A stretch of DNA of 64,000 bases from Liolophura sinensis (taxonomy: Eukaryota > Mollusca > Polyplacophora > Chitonida > Chitonidae). Location of the stretch: contig NC_088295.1 of the NCBI RefSeq assembly GCF_032854445.1, positions 17,287,490 through 17,351,489 on the forward strand, given 5' to 3'. Both the position numbers and the translations under genes were made by a program. Positions 52,311 to 64,000 of this stretch are shown piece by piece. Position 1 is the stretch's first letter, and each line of letters starts with the position of its first letter. Under the pieces are notes generated by a model. The model worked only from the letters and a program-made list of their open reading frames with translations. It was not told where the DNA came from and ran no database searches.

Positions 52311-53024
52311 CTTGGGTGGCATGCGCCTCGTGCATGCAGGAGCGCGAACTCAACGACACACTCCGTCCTCCCCTACCTCCTCCCCAATCGGACACGTTCG
52401 GCCCATTCTCTACTACTGTCCTTGTTACTTTTGTTACTTGACCTGAAAGCATTATATATATATCACGTGATAGTGCAGGAAAAATGTCTGTAATGGGTAT
52501 ATACTGTATCTCTGCTCCCCAAAATAAAGTGGAGAGAATGAACTGAAGTAAATTTGTACCAACACATGTAGTTGTTCTCCTTTTCAAAATGCATTTCCCA
52601 AAGCGTATTTTCTAATATAGTGAAATCACTATAGTGTTAGTGAAGTAAGGATGGTGCTATGTTAAAGGTTTCAGATAGAGATTTCTGATGTTAAGATACT
52701 GTGGTGGCAAACAACACAGGCGAACCGTTAGGTAGAAAACAAAACAGTCGCATGGGTTAATGTCCCAAGAGATATCCTACATGCATTTCCGTGAAGTTTT
52801 AACACTGTTTCCATATGGTATGAGTGAGAAGCTTACTTACGTGCACAGTGAATCGATGGGACCGACACAATTAGGAAACTGAGCGTGGGAGCAGTTGCAA
52901 CCATTTTAAAGTGTTTTTAACATGTCTCTTTTTGTATTGACCGATGCAAAGGAAAACAATGGTTTCCATTTTATGACAACCCTGGAACATACTGGTTTCC
53001 ATTTTATGATAGCCTTGGAACACT
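52311..53024. other. Transition from Polinton B to host sequence
   Basis: The GC-rich part ends at about 52420; CTACTACT at 52410-52417 resembles a Polinton terminus, but no partner copy is visible on the other side. A TATATATATCACGTGAT stretch follows at about 52456. No gene seen. Confidence 0.4.
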
Positions 53025-55500
53025 AAGGTTTCAATATGATCATGTTTATAGTTCTGCCCCAGAGAAGAGCCTTGTCAAACACTTATCCTCTTTCAAAATA
53101 ACGCCTGTGGGTATACTAATTTCCTCACGCTGTTGGTGGTTAAAAGTATCTGAGTGCTTATCAAATGCCCGGAAAGGTACAGTGGATCTCCCAAGTAAAA
53201 TATTCTTGAGATAAAATGAAATAAATAGATACCGATGTTCTGACTTGACCCGAATGCTGGGTATTGAAAATTAGGGCATCATTGATTTCTGTACATTTCC
53301 GCAGCCTGTCACATGTGCGGTAAAACAACTCAGCAGACCGGTCTAGATTCACCGCATGGTTTTACAAATCGATTTAGGTAAGATTAGCCTCTGTCAACAT
53401 TTTCCAAATTTGAACAGTCACGCTCAGTCAAATTGAGATGGTTTTCAATGACCCCCGGAGGGTCCTATCAACGAGAAGATCCTTTATCCCACACTCATAT
53501 AGGTGTATTGAGTATAGAAGATCGATACAGGAGAAATGACCATTTCTGATGACACTGTGACAGTACTAGTCCTTTCAAACAGCCTTCCCCGCTGGCAACG
53601 CCCAGCTTAGTGTTTAGACTTTCACAACGCAAAGCATCCTTAAGGTTAAGATCGTCCTTCTGTCTCTCGACCAAAATACATTATATACACGACTCTCAGA
53701 GGTAGGAAAACTGGGTGTTTCGTACATTTCACGGCTCTGTTAGGTAATTCCCAGAGTGTGCATGGAAGTAAATTTACAGTAAAACAGTCACATACTAGCA
53801 TGTAGGTTTTACTGCTACTTGAGATGTATTACACGAAGTGAAGTTATTTTCTGTTTAAGTGTATGTCCCATGTTAAGTGTGTTAAATAGGGACAACTTAG
53901 CATTACAGTGTAAGGAAATGTTTAAAGACTGATACTGTTATTGCTGCAAAACAAGACCATATACGTTAGTTAGATCTGTGGTGTAGAAATACTGGAGTTT
54001 TCCGATATTTAAAGGAAGCGGGGATTTAACATAATACATTTGTGGTAAGGAATATTACTATTCGCCACATATAAACGAATCAGCGTTATAAAAACAAATT
54101 TTTCAACAAAAAAAAGCCGATATTGTGCTTTTTCCAAGGAAGCCTGTGTGGGTTAATCTAGAATCTAGAATCTAGAGTCAAGTATTTATGATAGTAAACA
54201 TGTGACGTTTTTACATGTGGTGGATACTTTCAATAAACATGCAAACAGACCAGTAAACATGACTATAATTAACCGTAAGCATGTAAAATATTTTACACAT
54301 CTTTCGGCTTTCTACACCTTAATATAGCACAGTCATGTTTTAAATACTGGACTACTTGTGTTGAATGAAAATATCTAATAAATTATTATATAAACATCTA
54401 AATTGTCCAGAAACTCATCTCTTTAGTTAATAAAAATAGTTAAAAATGAATACACACCAGCACGCCTTTGTAAACTGTAACATAAATGTGTTTAACAACT
54501 AAGTATTTACTTTTGGTGTGCAGCTTAATATACTTATCTGTTAAAACCTGGCAAATTTACAAGTTTGAAGATGAAACCGCAAAGGATAACGCCATGTATT
54601 TCATGTTTCTTATGTTTTTATTATAGTTATTTTTATGATTTTTCTAATTTTTTGTTTCTGTAGAAGGCCAATTTAACACACGAGGCCTTCCCTTAGTGAT
54701 AGTGCACTGGGGGATATGTGCCAGCTACCTTTCGTGATGGTATACCCGGCTGAAATTCTATTCTTTCCAAGTTTTTGACGCCACAAAAGAGTGCTTACAT
54801 ATATCCTATATTGAAATGGCTTTGATGCTTCCTGTTAATTACAAAAACTTCGTTTCCCAGATGGTAAATTTTTCATAATTTCCGACAGATGAATGGGTAA
54901 TATACCTTTGATAAGGAACGCAGACGCCACTCCACCTTCAGTGAACGGACAAAACGTCTGAATATCAATGTTACACCTGCGGTAACTCACTTGGAAGAAG
55001 CGTTTATTACCTTGCATCTTTAGGAAGTAATATTGTATGGTAAATATATGATTGCCTTGCAAAATATCAATACAGAAACTACCTCTAAAGCGTGGACGTG
55101 GCGTGGAAGTAAATTGTGCTCATCACATACAAAGCTACAATAGATTTGATTGGGTCATTAACACAGAGTGAATATCTACCTCACAGGTCCACCGTTCTAT
55201 TGATGTTTTATCTATGAACCGTGAGAACCGATTCAAGAGCTTCCTTCAGTAGGGAAGAAAGTAGAATGCGTGTTAATGATGTACATGTCTTACATTTTAA
55301 AGCCCGACATTTCTTGTGTGTGGACTGACACTTAGGAAAAGAGCAACAGAATGGTTTCATCCTTAGAGAGTTCACTTTCAGGGGAACTAGGCTGAAACTA
55401 ATTATATCAACGAAGAATCCGAACAATTTTAAACATTCCAGTAGTGATTGCCCTTGTCTTACCTTGCTTCAATCGAAACATTACATTATTGCTTGTTATG
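53025..55500. repeat. Duplicated block, copy 1 (about 2.5 kb)
   Basis: Similar in the same orientation to 60500-62510 over its length, with indels. Shared anchors are GAAAGGTACAGTGGA (53173 and 60641), TTGATTTCTG.ACATTTCCGCA (about 53283 and 60784), CGACAGATGAATGGGTAATA (about 54882 and 61898), GTGAACGGACAAAACGTCTGAATATCAATGTTACACCTGCGGTAACT (about 54940 and 61950) and GCCCTTGTCTTACCTTGCTTCAATC (about 55449 and 62459). Neither copy has a long open frame or terminal repeats that I can see, so it is either a non-coding transposon or a segmental duplication. Confidence 0.8.
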
Positions 55501-58500
55501 TGGGCATCAATCAGCTGAATATTCTAGAAATGTTATGCCTGCAAGGTTGAGCTAACGACTGGCAGTCTGTATATAGGCCTGCAACATGTTTCTGTGTTTC
55601 CTTTTTCGTGATTCCTTTTAGAAGTAATTCTCTTGAAGTAGTGTTTTTGGGATCCGTGTTAATGTAGTTCCGAAGAGTACTCCATATATATATGACAACT
55701 CTGAGTTAATAAAAGCTGATTTGGTGGTTTGCGCAGTGGGACATACTTATAAGTACCGCATAGTGTATTATCACCAACACGGAATTAGCTCTCCACCCGT
55801 GAGGATTCTGATTTAAGTTATTACACAGACACATTTCTCACGACAAAGGTACAGCCCTCAGGTCGGTCACACATCTGTACTAGTATAAACAATAATTAAC
55901 AAGGTGCCACTAAGTAGTGAAGCCATAGTGGTGTCTGGAGAAAAATAAGCTTGTCCCTTAATTCAGTGCTGTAACACACATCTCTTCGCTACATTCCATG
56001 ACGATAATTACGGTCTGTAAATCATGTTCGGGATTTTTTGTATCGCTCTTGCTTTTCCTCAATTCGCACCATTCAGATAAGAACCCTCACCTCTTTCAAC
56101 CAGTGTAGTAGCAAGCACAGTTAATACACTTCAAACGCTGTTACAAAAGTACGCATAAACGTATTAATTTCCACACAACGCTTAAGGTAAACTGTCGATT
56201 ACACCGTGTGTGCGAAATTCTGGAGATCAGAAGTGTGCACTGCAGATGAAGAACTATGACACGCTCAACTGGTATCAAACTACTTCAGACAGCATGAATT
56301 CTTTTATCTTACACTTATCTTCATTTTTAATCTCCAAGCTACGGTATCAAAATTATGAAATTCGGGAATCTTTCAGTGGTATTAGCTGCAATTATAAGTA
56401 AATACATATAGATACGATTATTATAACTTGCACACTTTGAAGTGCTGCATGGACGCGCATGGTCCAATACAGTTGTCTAATAAAATTCTGCCAAATTTAC
56501 AAGTTTGCGGATGACACCACAAAGGATAATATTAGGTGTTTTATGTTTCTTATACTTTTGTTATTGTTATTTTTATGATTTTCGTGATTTTTTGCTTCTT
56601 TATCTGGGACAGTCTACAGACACAAGGCCTTTCCTAAATCGTAGTGCCATCTTCCGTAATGACATGTATATATACCCATAAGATATATGACAACGCATCC
56701 ATTACTGTAGGCTAAATAGTTCAAGAATATTTGATGTTGGTAATTAATACATTTGTGTGAAGTCCTTGGAAAGTCATTCCTTTTATTCAACTTTCATCAG
56801 GCGGTTGTTTTCAGCTTAAATTAGTCTATCAAATCTTATCTAAGTTTTGATTTAAGACAGAAATGAATTCACAACGAAAAGAACCACTGTAAATACTAAT
56901 GCTAACACTTCTATCAAGCCTCTATCACAGGGTGTCTACATCACAGATGTACACGTTGCTTTACATTACATACTTAATATGTACAAAGACGGTTCGGTGC
57001 CCAAGACTGAAACAATGGCAGTAAAACAATAAGCACAGATAGTCTACAGAAATGATCGCTAATATTCGCACGACCCGTAATTTTGATTCCTTTTGAGAAA
57101 TCAACACTTTGACTTTAATTAGCATCCATGGGACTATCCCAAGAATATCAGATTAAACTTACTGTGTACACTGACCTTTCTGTGGAATTGTGTGAAGAAC
57201 ATCCAAAACACTTGTATGTATGTTTGTATGTGTGCGCGCGCGTGTGTGTATGTATGCATGTATGTATCTATGCATGTGTTATGGATCCATTTATGTATTT
57301 ATGTAGGAATGTATGTGCTACGGTTTTCACTTGGTACTTAACCATTTCTTCCCAGTCATATAACGACGAGGAGTCATTAGGTGTGTTTACATTTAGTACC
57401 GCCAAATTCTAACCATCAATCCTACACTCCTTGTGGACGGAGGGTACGCTGGTCAGCGTACGATACGCATACCCCGCACTCGGACACTCGGCCATCTCTC
57501 GTCGGACCGTCAGCGGTCAATCGGATCATCAAATGTTTTAACGTTTTTCCTGTAAACTCCTGATTTCCTGTAGACCGTCATGTCTGTTATGAACACCGTG
57601 ATGGCTCGCAGCATATTCCTTCCGCACCAATTTCTCACAAAATTCGAGTTTTAATGGCTTACTGTTTTGTACCCTTATAATGTTTTGGTCCGCCGTTCTC
57701 GAGCGTCTCGAGTATACGACATTTTGTTTTAATATAAATTATTTCACTATAATTATGAAATAACAAGCTTACTTAGTGGCATTTACAACAGAATTGTTTG
57801 CTGACAAATATATGTATACGAAACTCATTGCTTTCTCTGAAACCCGCGCTGTACATGACGTCTTCATACAACTTTGGCGGTGTTGCAGAATTTGAAAACC
57901 GACTCGAGTTTTTTGGCTGATCAGTAAATTTACCACTGTTTCATGTTGGATACAAAATTACGCATGAATATTTCACATCACACAAGGCCTCCAAATTATA
58001 AAATTTGAACCGCTGACTCGCATAAAGGTCCGCATGTTAACATTTCCCCTTTAATCTCTAGTCCCTAAATTGTATCCCCAATTTCACAATTGTCGATCCT
58101 ATGTTTTTTTTAATTTTTATAAACACAAAAGACGAGTGCAATCATATGTCGCCTTTATATACGTAGTCACAGGAATGTACGTAAAAAGGTTCAATAACAT
58201 AAATACAAATGTATGAAGCCTATGTACCAGCCAGAAACTTAAAAAAATTAACTGTCGCGTATGAAATAGAAAAAAACACCAACCAAAAGCGGTCGTGTCA
58301 TGCGATGCCACTCAGTTTGATCTCCGCGAAGGCGTCGGACTATATCCTGTTTGAATCTGCCGGTAGAGCAGAACTCTCCAAACAATAACGGTAAAGAAGG
58401 TCTGGTCAAAACGTAACGTCTTTGTGAGGTCAACGCACATGGACACAGACCCCCATTATAGCTTCCGTTTATTTTAGGGTGTAAAGTCTTTTTTGGGCGA

Positions 58501-59090
58501 GAGGACACAAGGAGGCTAGGCACCCCAGCTGCCGGCACATAAAAGTCCAGATTTTGACGGTCAACATATGTCAAGATTTTTACAACTTCTTTCTCACAGG
58601 CTGGGCAAGGTATGCACCAAAGCTTATTGGCCAAGGAATATTTGGGACTGAGCTACAGCGCTAAACGTTAACATTGTCACGTATGGAAAATTAATGGGGG
58701 TCTGTGGCCACATATAAACCTAATCTCTACTACTGTGCGCAGTGGCCTTGCGTGCGCAGTGACTAGTGCAGAGCACACATTTTTCTGACCTTGAGTGAAG
58801 CGAAGAGTAAACACGCCTCGACCGCAGTCGACGCGTAACAGTCACAACAAAAATTCAACTACTTACCGATCTGCCTGATCGGACAACGCAGATAATGAAA
58901 GCAAGACACAAAAAATAACAAACTTTTTTTTCGACTGTAGCACTCCAAAAAAGGCCACACACAGCAAAGCAAAGACAAACATCTGGAAATGACACGAACT
59001 TTGGCCATGGTGAACCCGGAGAAAGCGTACATTCCATACTTAACCCAAAGTTGATCAGAATACTAACGCCGAATCGGATCTTATAAACAC
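55501..59090. other. Host sequence without a recognisable gene
   Basis: About 56476-56650 repeats part of the duplicated block (similar to 54540-54700: ATTTACAAGTTTG.AGATGA.ACC.CAAAGGATAA). A TGTA/TGTG microsatellite lies at about 57210-57285 and a SINE-2 tail fragment at 57330-57382. The minus-strand frame 58248-58634 (128 codons, several Cys) shows no family I recognise. Confidence 0.5.
57330..57382 (-). repeat. SINE-2 tail fragment (diverged)
   Basis: TTGGTACTTAACCATTTCTTCCCAGTCATATAACGACGAGGAGTCATTAGG matches the SINE-2 tail (TTGTACTTAACAATTTTTCAGTCATATGACAACGAAGGAAT). Confidence 0.7.
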
Positions 59091-59151
59091 TTATTTTATT
59101 TGATTGGTGTTTTACGCCATACTCAAGAATACTTCACTTACATGACGGCGG
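59091..59151 (-). repeat. SINE-1 tail fragment
   Basis: TTATTTTATTTGATTGGTGTTTTACGCCATACTCAAGAATACTTCACTTACATGACGGCGG matches the SINE-1 3' end. Confidence 0.85.
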
Positions 59152-60499
59152 TATAAATACTTATGAACAGGGGGTAATGACGACTGACTTGAAATCCAAT
59201 GCAGTGAGCAGAAGGAATCCAAGGTAGGCAGTGAAACTGAAAATGATTCAGAGACTGAACTAGAAAACAGGCGTCAGCGAAGGACAGAAGAGACCTTTCA
59301 GGCTAGCAAATTCAATTCAGTGCCACTGTCAAGTACTGATGTGAAAAAGCAATAACTGTAAATACATGTCACAGTAAAATGTTTTCATTTTGGGTTACTA
59401 TGGCACATTTATTACATTAGTCTTCATAAAATATACAAGAATTAATGAAAATGTAAACAAACAACTTAACATCACTTTGCTAATACAATAAATGCTACAC
59501 TGATTTTAACACTGCCAGACAGCAGAATAAGATGCTCTTTGTAGTGCTTGTCTCAATTCTTCACAGAAATGCAGATCTGAAACAAAATCACTGATAGAAT
59601 AGATAAATGTCAGTATAAAAGTCAATGTACTACAGAAGCCACAGAGAATATATATCAGAGCATGTTGAAAATGTGGCTGCTATACTCTTTTTTCACCTCG
59701 TTGCGCTCGGCATGTGTACCCAAACTTTTGAGCTAGATCAGCCCCTGACAGTGTAAGGCGGATGCCGTTACATCAAACTCCAGCAAGTGAATGAATGCCG
59801 TAAAGTTGATACTCTGGCCGTGCATGGAGACGCCGGTGGGCCGCGGGCCGACCCTTCGCCGACCATACCCCCAACCCTACGCGAATGGGAGGCGGAGGAT
59901 GACGGCGTGTTTGATCATAGTGGGCCTATGATACAAGGACCATCCAACCACAATGAGCGTAAGATTGATGGTTACGATCCGTATGTTCTGTATATTGTGT
60001 CTTCTTGTGACAGACCGAGCCCATGCCGTCTAAGTACTGCCTCCATTAATGTGTTATGTCAAAGACAACAGCTATGAAACCTCAACCAATCACATTTTAC
60101 TGACACCTGGCCAAAAAGTCCTGTTTCCTTGTTCTAACGCCTCTGTGCTCAGCTCACAGAAAAGTACTATTTTTAAAGTCCTTGGTGTGACTTAACCCGA
60201 GGGAGTAGCACAGAATTGAAAACGCAGATGCTTTAACTGGGTGTCAGCAGGTGTCATGTTTGCTTTTTCAGGTTCGCAGTTTCTTGTACTGGGGCCGACT
60301 CGGGGTCTTATCATGCCAGATCCTTTGAACAGTCTCGTTAAGTTAAGCTCGGATTGCTTAAAGTGGCCCTCTAAGGCGCACATCAAACAGATCCTTTGTT
60401 CTACGCAAATATAAGTGTGCTGAGTGTAGAAGATCGATGCCCGGATTTATATTGGCCTATGCAACCACACACATTTGTAACACGATTTTATAACCCCTC
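59152..60499. other. Host sequence with weak SINE-2 traces
   Basis: The segment at about 59998-60205 has scattered similarity to SINE-2 (TTGTGACAGACCGAGCC; AAAGTCCTTGGTGTGACTTAACCCGAGG). The frame at 59787-60077 (96 codons) overlaps it and is not convincing. About 60386-60435 resembles parts of the duplicated blocks (GTGTGCTGAGTGTAGAAGATCGAT). Confidence 0.45.
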
Positions 60500-62510
60500 A
60501 AAAACAGTTTCAGTTTGATCATGGTTATAGTTCTGCATCAGGGAAGAACCATGCCAAACACTTAGCCTCCCTCAAATGACGCCTGACTACACTGACACGC
60601 TGGTACGGTTAACTGTGTGGGAAAGCTTATCAGATGCATGGAAAGGTACAGTGGAACTCTCAAGTAAACTATTCTTTAGGACAAATGAAATAAATATAAA
60701 TACCGGCGTCTTGACTTGAGCCGGACGCCGGGTATTGAAGATGACTTACCCAGCTACAGCAAAGGTTGAAAATTAGAGCATTGTTGATTTCTGCACATTT
60801 CCGCACGATGTCACATGCACAGTTAAACAACTCCACATTCTGGCCTAGATTCAGTGCATGATTTTACAAATTAAGTCGAACTCGGTAAGATTAGCCTGTA
60901 TCAGCATTTGCCAGATTTGAATAGTCACGCGCAGTCAAACTTGGAGGATATAAAATGACTCCTCGAAATGGGTATTAATGAGAAAGTTCTGTATCCCACC
61001 CCCATACAGGTGTGCTCAGTGCAGAAGATCGATAGTTTCTAGGAGTGTTATAGTGTAATGAAATGTTTGAAGTTTGATACTGTGTATGAAGTAATATAAG
61101 TTAGTGAGATCTGTGGTGTAGAAATACTAGTGTTTTCCGATGTTTTAATGAAGTGGGAAATTAACAATATGTTGGTGTTGGGATTATTTCTCTACGCTAT
61201 ATAGAAAAGAATAAGAATTACAAAACAAATTTATAGGTAGAAAGCGATATTGTGCGTTTTAATATGAACTCTTTGTGAATAAATGACTATAGAAACGTGT
61301 CTCTCTAATGAGCAGTACATTTCATATAATCATGCCACAGTCTTAATGTTCCCCACGCACTAAAAATTGTTTTCTGTTACACTTAAAAGAAACGCGTCTT
61401 GGTGTTTATCCATTAAACATCATGTTTAGTAACTAGAAGCATGTGTTTATTAATATTATAAACACGTCACGCGTTTACATATTAATGTCGTGGACATTTT
61501 TAATAAATACACAAACAGAAAGGTAAACGTGGTTATATTAAATGTAAACATGTAATATATTTTGCACATCCTTCGACTCACGCCTAACATTAACACAGTC
61601 ATGTTTACTGGACTACTTGTCTTGAATGAAAATATCCACACCATTACCTTGTAAACATCTCTCATGTTTACTATAATAAAAACATATCTTTAGGTAATAA
61701 ACTTAGTTTTTCTGAATAAACACCAGCACATGTTAACATATATCCAGCCAAAATTTTATTCTTTCCATGATTTTAATAAAAGTCTCTGACGTCAAAAAAC
61801 AGTGCTTATACATACACTGTGTGCAAAGGGCTTTGATGCTGCCTGTTAATTACAAAAACTTATTTTTCTGATGGTCAATTTTTCATAATTTCCGACAGAT
61901 GAATGGGTAATACACCTTTAATAAGGAACGCAGACACCACTAGACCTTCAGTGAACGGACAAAACGTCTGAATATCAATGTTACACCTGCGGTAACTAAC
62001 TATGGGAGAAGGGTTTATTACCTTGCGTCTTTAGGAAGTAATATTGTATGAAAATATATGATTGCCTTGCAAACTATCTATAGAAAAATCACCTTTAAAG
62101 AGTGGACGTGGCGTGGCAGTAAATTGTTCCACGTACAAAGCACCAATGATTATGGTTGGGTCATTAACAAAGAGTGAATATCTAACGTACAGGTATGCCG
62201 TTCTATTGATGTTCTACCTTTGGACCGTGAGAACCGATTTCAAGAGCTTGCTTCTGCAGGAAAGAAAATAAAATATGTGCTAATGATGTACATGTCTTAT
62301 ATTTTATAACCTCACATTTCTCGTGTGTGGACAGACATTTGGGAAAAGAGCAACACAATCGTTTCTTCCACAGAGAGTTTTGACTCGCAAGGAAACCAAC
62401 CGAAAATTAATTATATCACCAAAGAATCCGAACAATATTAAACATTCAAGTTCTAATTGCCCTTGTCTTACCTTGCTTCAATCTAAATATGTTACATTAC
62501 TGCTAGTGGA
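60500..62510. repeat. Duplicated block, copy 2 (about 2.0 kb)
   Basis: Same orientation as 53025-55500, shorter by several internal indels. The shared 40-60-base anchors are listed under copy 1. Conservation is highest in the last 700 bases. Confidence 0.8.
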
Positions 62511-62579
62511 GTGAACCCCAATCTCCTGTGGGAATCCTCCCTGATCAAGTAGTTAGCGTGTTTTTTGTAGAAATTTGAC

Positions 62580-62772
62580 CCAGGAACCTTTCACCAATGT
62601 GGTGGTCATGAGTTCTAGTCCTGCTCAGAATGGCTTCCTCCCCAGTCTAACCGGGGAAGGTTTTTAAGGTACCTGTGGATGGTTATGAATCTTTGTCGCG
62701 GTTGTGCCCGGTTTCCTTCCACCATAATGCTAGCCGTCTTAGTCGTATAAGTGAAATATTCTTGAGTACGAC
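62580..62772 (+). repeat. SINE-1 copy without tRNA 5' end
   Basis: It reads from a diverged B-box region (ATGAGTTCTAGTCCTGCTC) through ATGGCTTCCTCCCCAG, GGTACCTGTGGATGGTTATG, GTGCCCGGTTTCCTTCCACCATAATGCTAGCCG to CGTATAAGTGAAATATTCTTGAGTACG, the complement of the tail seen at 27607. Confidence 0.85.
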
Positions 62773-63307
62773 TTATAGGATTCATCATATTCATCCTCGG
62801 CTTTAGGTAAATACTACACATCGGGGCAGTGCTTAAATCTCCAGGCTACAAGTGATTCGGTTGCGCCTGTAAGTCAGAAGTTTTGTCAGGTTCCTGGCCA
62901 TGTGCGGTTACTCCCGCTTTGATTCTTTTCCGTTCCCTATACTTAAAAACCTAATCACTTTTCTACTAACAACTTACATATTTTATAGCTGTAAGGCCGA
63001 GCTAACGCTGTATTGTATATCTGGTTGCAACGTCTTTCTTTGGTTCTGGTTTAAAGGAAATCCTGTGATGGTACATCTTATATGGATTTATATTTGTACA
63101 CACACCTAAACGGTTTCCTCTCGCGCAAATTTTACGAGAAAATTTTCAATTTTGACATTGTAAATTATCTTTACCTGCACAGAAATATACCCAAGATTCT
63201 TGCACATGTCGTGAACATATCTCGCCTTGTAGAATTTGTTAGATTATATGTGTTGTCAAAACTAGTATGTCATTGTTATTCCATACAACACCTTCACTCT
63301 AAGTTTT

Positions 63308-63505
63308 CCGACGGCAGCCAGCATTATGGTGGGTGGAAACCGGACAGAGCCCGGGGGGAAACCCACGACCATTGGCAGGTTGCTGACAGTACGGCCGGAG
63401 AGGAAGCCATCATGAACTGGACTTGAACTCACAGCGACCGCATTGGTGGGAGACTTCTGGGTCATTGCGCAGCGCTTGCGCGCCAACCAACTGAGCCACG
63501 GACCA
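63308..63505 (-). repeat. SINE-1 copy with tRNA-like head, tail truncated
   Basis: CGACGGCAGCCAGCATTATGGTGGGTGGAAACC, GAGCCCGGGGGGAAACCCACGACC, GGCCGGAGAGGAAGCCATCATGAACTGGACTTGAACTCACAGCGACCGCATTGG and GCGCGCCAACCAACTGAGCCACGGA. On the minus strand the last part gives a tRNA-like A box (TGGCTCAGTTGGTTGGCGCG) and B box (GAGTTCAAGTCC). Confidence 0.9.
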
Positions 63506-64000
63506 GAAAGCCCTGGTTGAACAAAATAACATCCTTTAAGCTGTACATAAATACACAGACTATATGGAAAGTTGAAAATTATACAAATTCAACGAATATA
63601 CTATCGCTCACAAGAATTAAGAAATAGGCTCGGCATTTTCCTCTGCTTTAATATTACGGGGCAATTTTTTTCACTCATGTCGTCAGTTACTAAGAAAATC
63701 ACGTGGTCTTTTGATTGCGGGCCGTTGTAAAGAATAATCCAGCATATAAGCCATTTGTGCGTGCCATCAAAATGGTTTTATTTACCTTTCTGCTTTTACA
63801 TTCACCTGAGGTGTGTTTGCCTTGACAGTACAATTTACATATTTTCTGTGATGTTTGTTCAGCAACATACTCCATGATAGCTACATACCCCATGGTAGCC
63901 ACGTAGTTGATTGCAACTACCATGACAACGTATGTTTTTGACATATGTAGTCATGGCAGTTTCAATCATCTTAGCCTAAGATCGCTTTGTAGAAAATGGA

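Larger units (their letters stand above)
46648..52417 (+). mobile_element. Outer Polinton B, right-hand part (right border uncertain)
   Basis: The block holds penton-like, pVI-like, F54H12.2-type capsid and adenain-like protease remnants on the plus strand, and polymerase B remnants plus a zinc-finger gene on the minus strand. It differs from element A in its capsid type and in having the protease, so it is not a duplicate of A. The composition stays GC-rich to about 49.78 kb, then after the assembly gap an AT-rich repeat interrupts, and GC-rich sequence returns at 51.0-52.4 kb. The border at 52417 (CTACTACT, a Polinton-like end) is a guess; the left border is near 34.5 kb. Confidence 0.6.
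62511..64000. other. Host sequence without a recognisable gene, with two SINE-1 copies
   Basis: About 63180-63300 is similar to 6205-6330 (shared CATATCTCGCCTTGTAG.ATTTGT.AGAT), a dispersed repeat in the same orientation. Apart from the two SINE-1 copies listed separately I see nothing in this stretch. Confidence 0.5.

Noticed and set aside
52410-52417. CTACTACT as the right terminus of Polinton B
   Set aside because: No matching inverted copy is visible on the left side, so an eight-base match is too weak to call an end. It is used only as a provisional border.
58248-58634. 128-codon minus-strand frame with several Cys
   Set aside because: No family or spaced metal-binding pattern is recognisable and there is no splice or neighbour support.

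Overview
The window looks like a molluscan nuclear genome. It is AT-rich and low in genes, and it carries at least ten copies or fragments of two tRNA-headed SINE families. I recognise both families from bivalve and gastropod genomes, from memory and not by a search. Host-type sequence fills 1-34.5 kb and 52.4-64 kb. I found no convincing host protein-coding gene there. What can be supported is transposon debris: a foldback element with a 9-bp target duplication, two solo LTRs of one family in opposite orientation, a small hairpin element built of 18-bp repeats, a 32-bp minisatellite, a gag-like ORF1 fragment of a non-LTR retrotransposon, and a 2-2.5 kb block present twice.

The centre (about 34.5-52.4 kb) is GC-richer and virus-like. 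It holds a Polinton/Maverick element (inner, A) of about 12.04 kb at 34604-46647. A has 152/153-bp terminal inverted repeats that begin AGTAGTAGGGGG and is flanked by the direct repeat ACTGG. Left to right it carries a small ORF; three minus-strand genes; a divergent plus-strand membrane protein gene; a minus-strand membrane protein; a capsid-protein gene fused by deletion to the tail of the packaging ATPase; four small genes that are mostly membrane or charged proteins; an rve-type integrase; and, on the minus strand, a Cys-rich zinc-ribbon protein followed by a protein-primed type DNA polymerase B. Nearly every gene of A is broken by frameshifts, nonsense codons or deletions, and catalytic residues of the polymerase and integrase are also changed, so A looks dead.

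A sits inside a second, differently related Polinton (outer, B). Reading across the target site joins a reading frame ending at 34603 to one starting at 46648, giving one penton-like protein. To the right follow a basic pVI-like segment, an F54H12.2-type capsid gene, an adenain-like cysteine protease and the two ends of a polymerase B, all eroded. A 200-N gap (49785-49984) follows. Beyond it lie AT-rich pentamer repeats, a minus-strand C2H2 zinc-finger gene, and upstream of that gene an array of E2F-consensus sites, most of them paired with CCAAT boxes, plus a perfect CRE palindrome. This cell-cycle-type array is the most unusual regulatory signal in the window.

Many frameshifts fall in homopolymer runs, so some could be assembly errors. 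The nonsense and missense changes and the deletions argue that decay is real.
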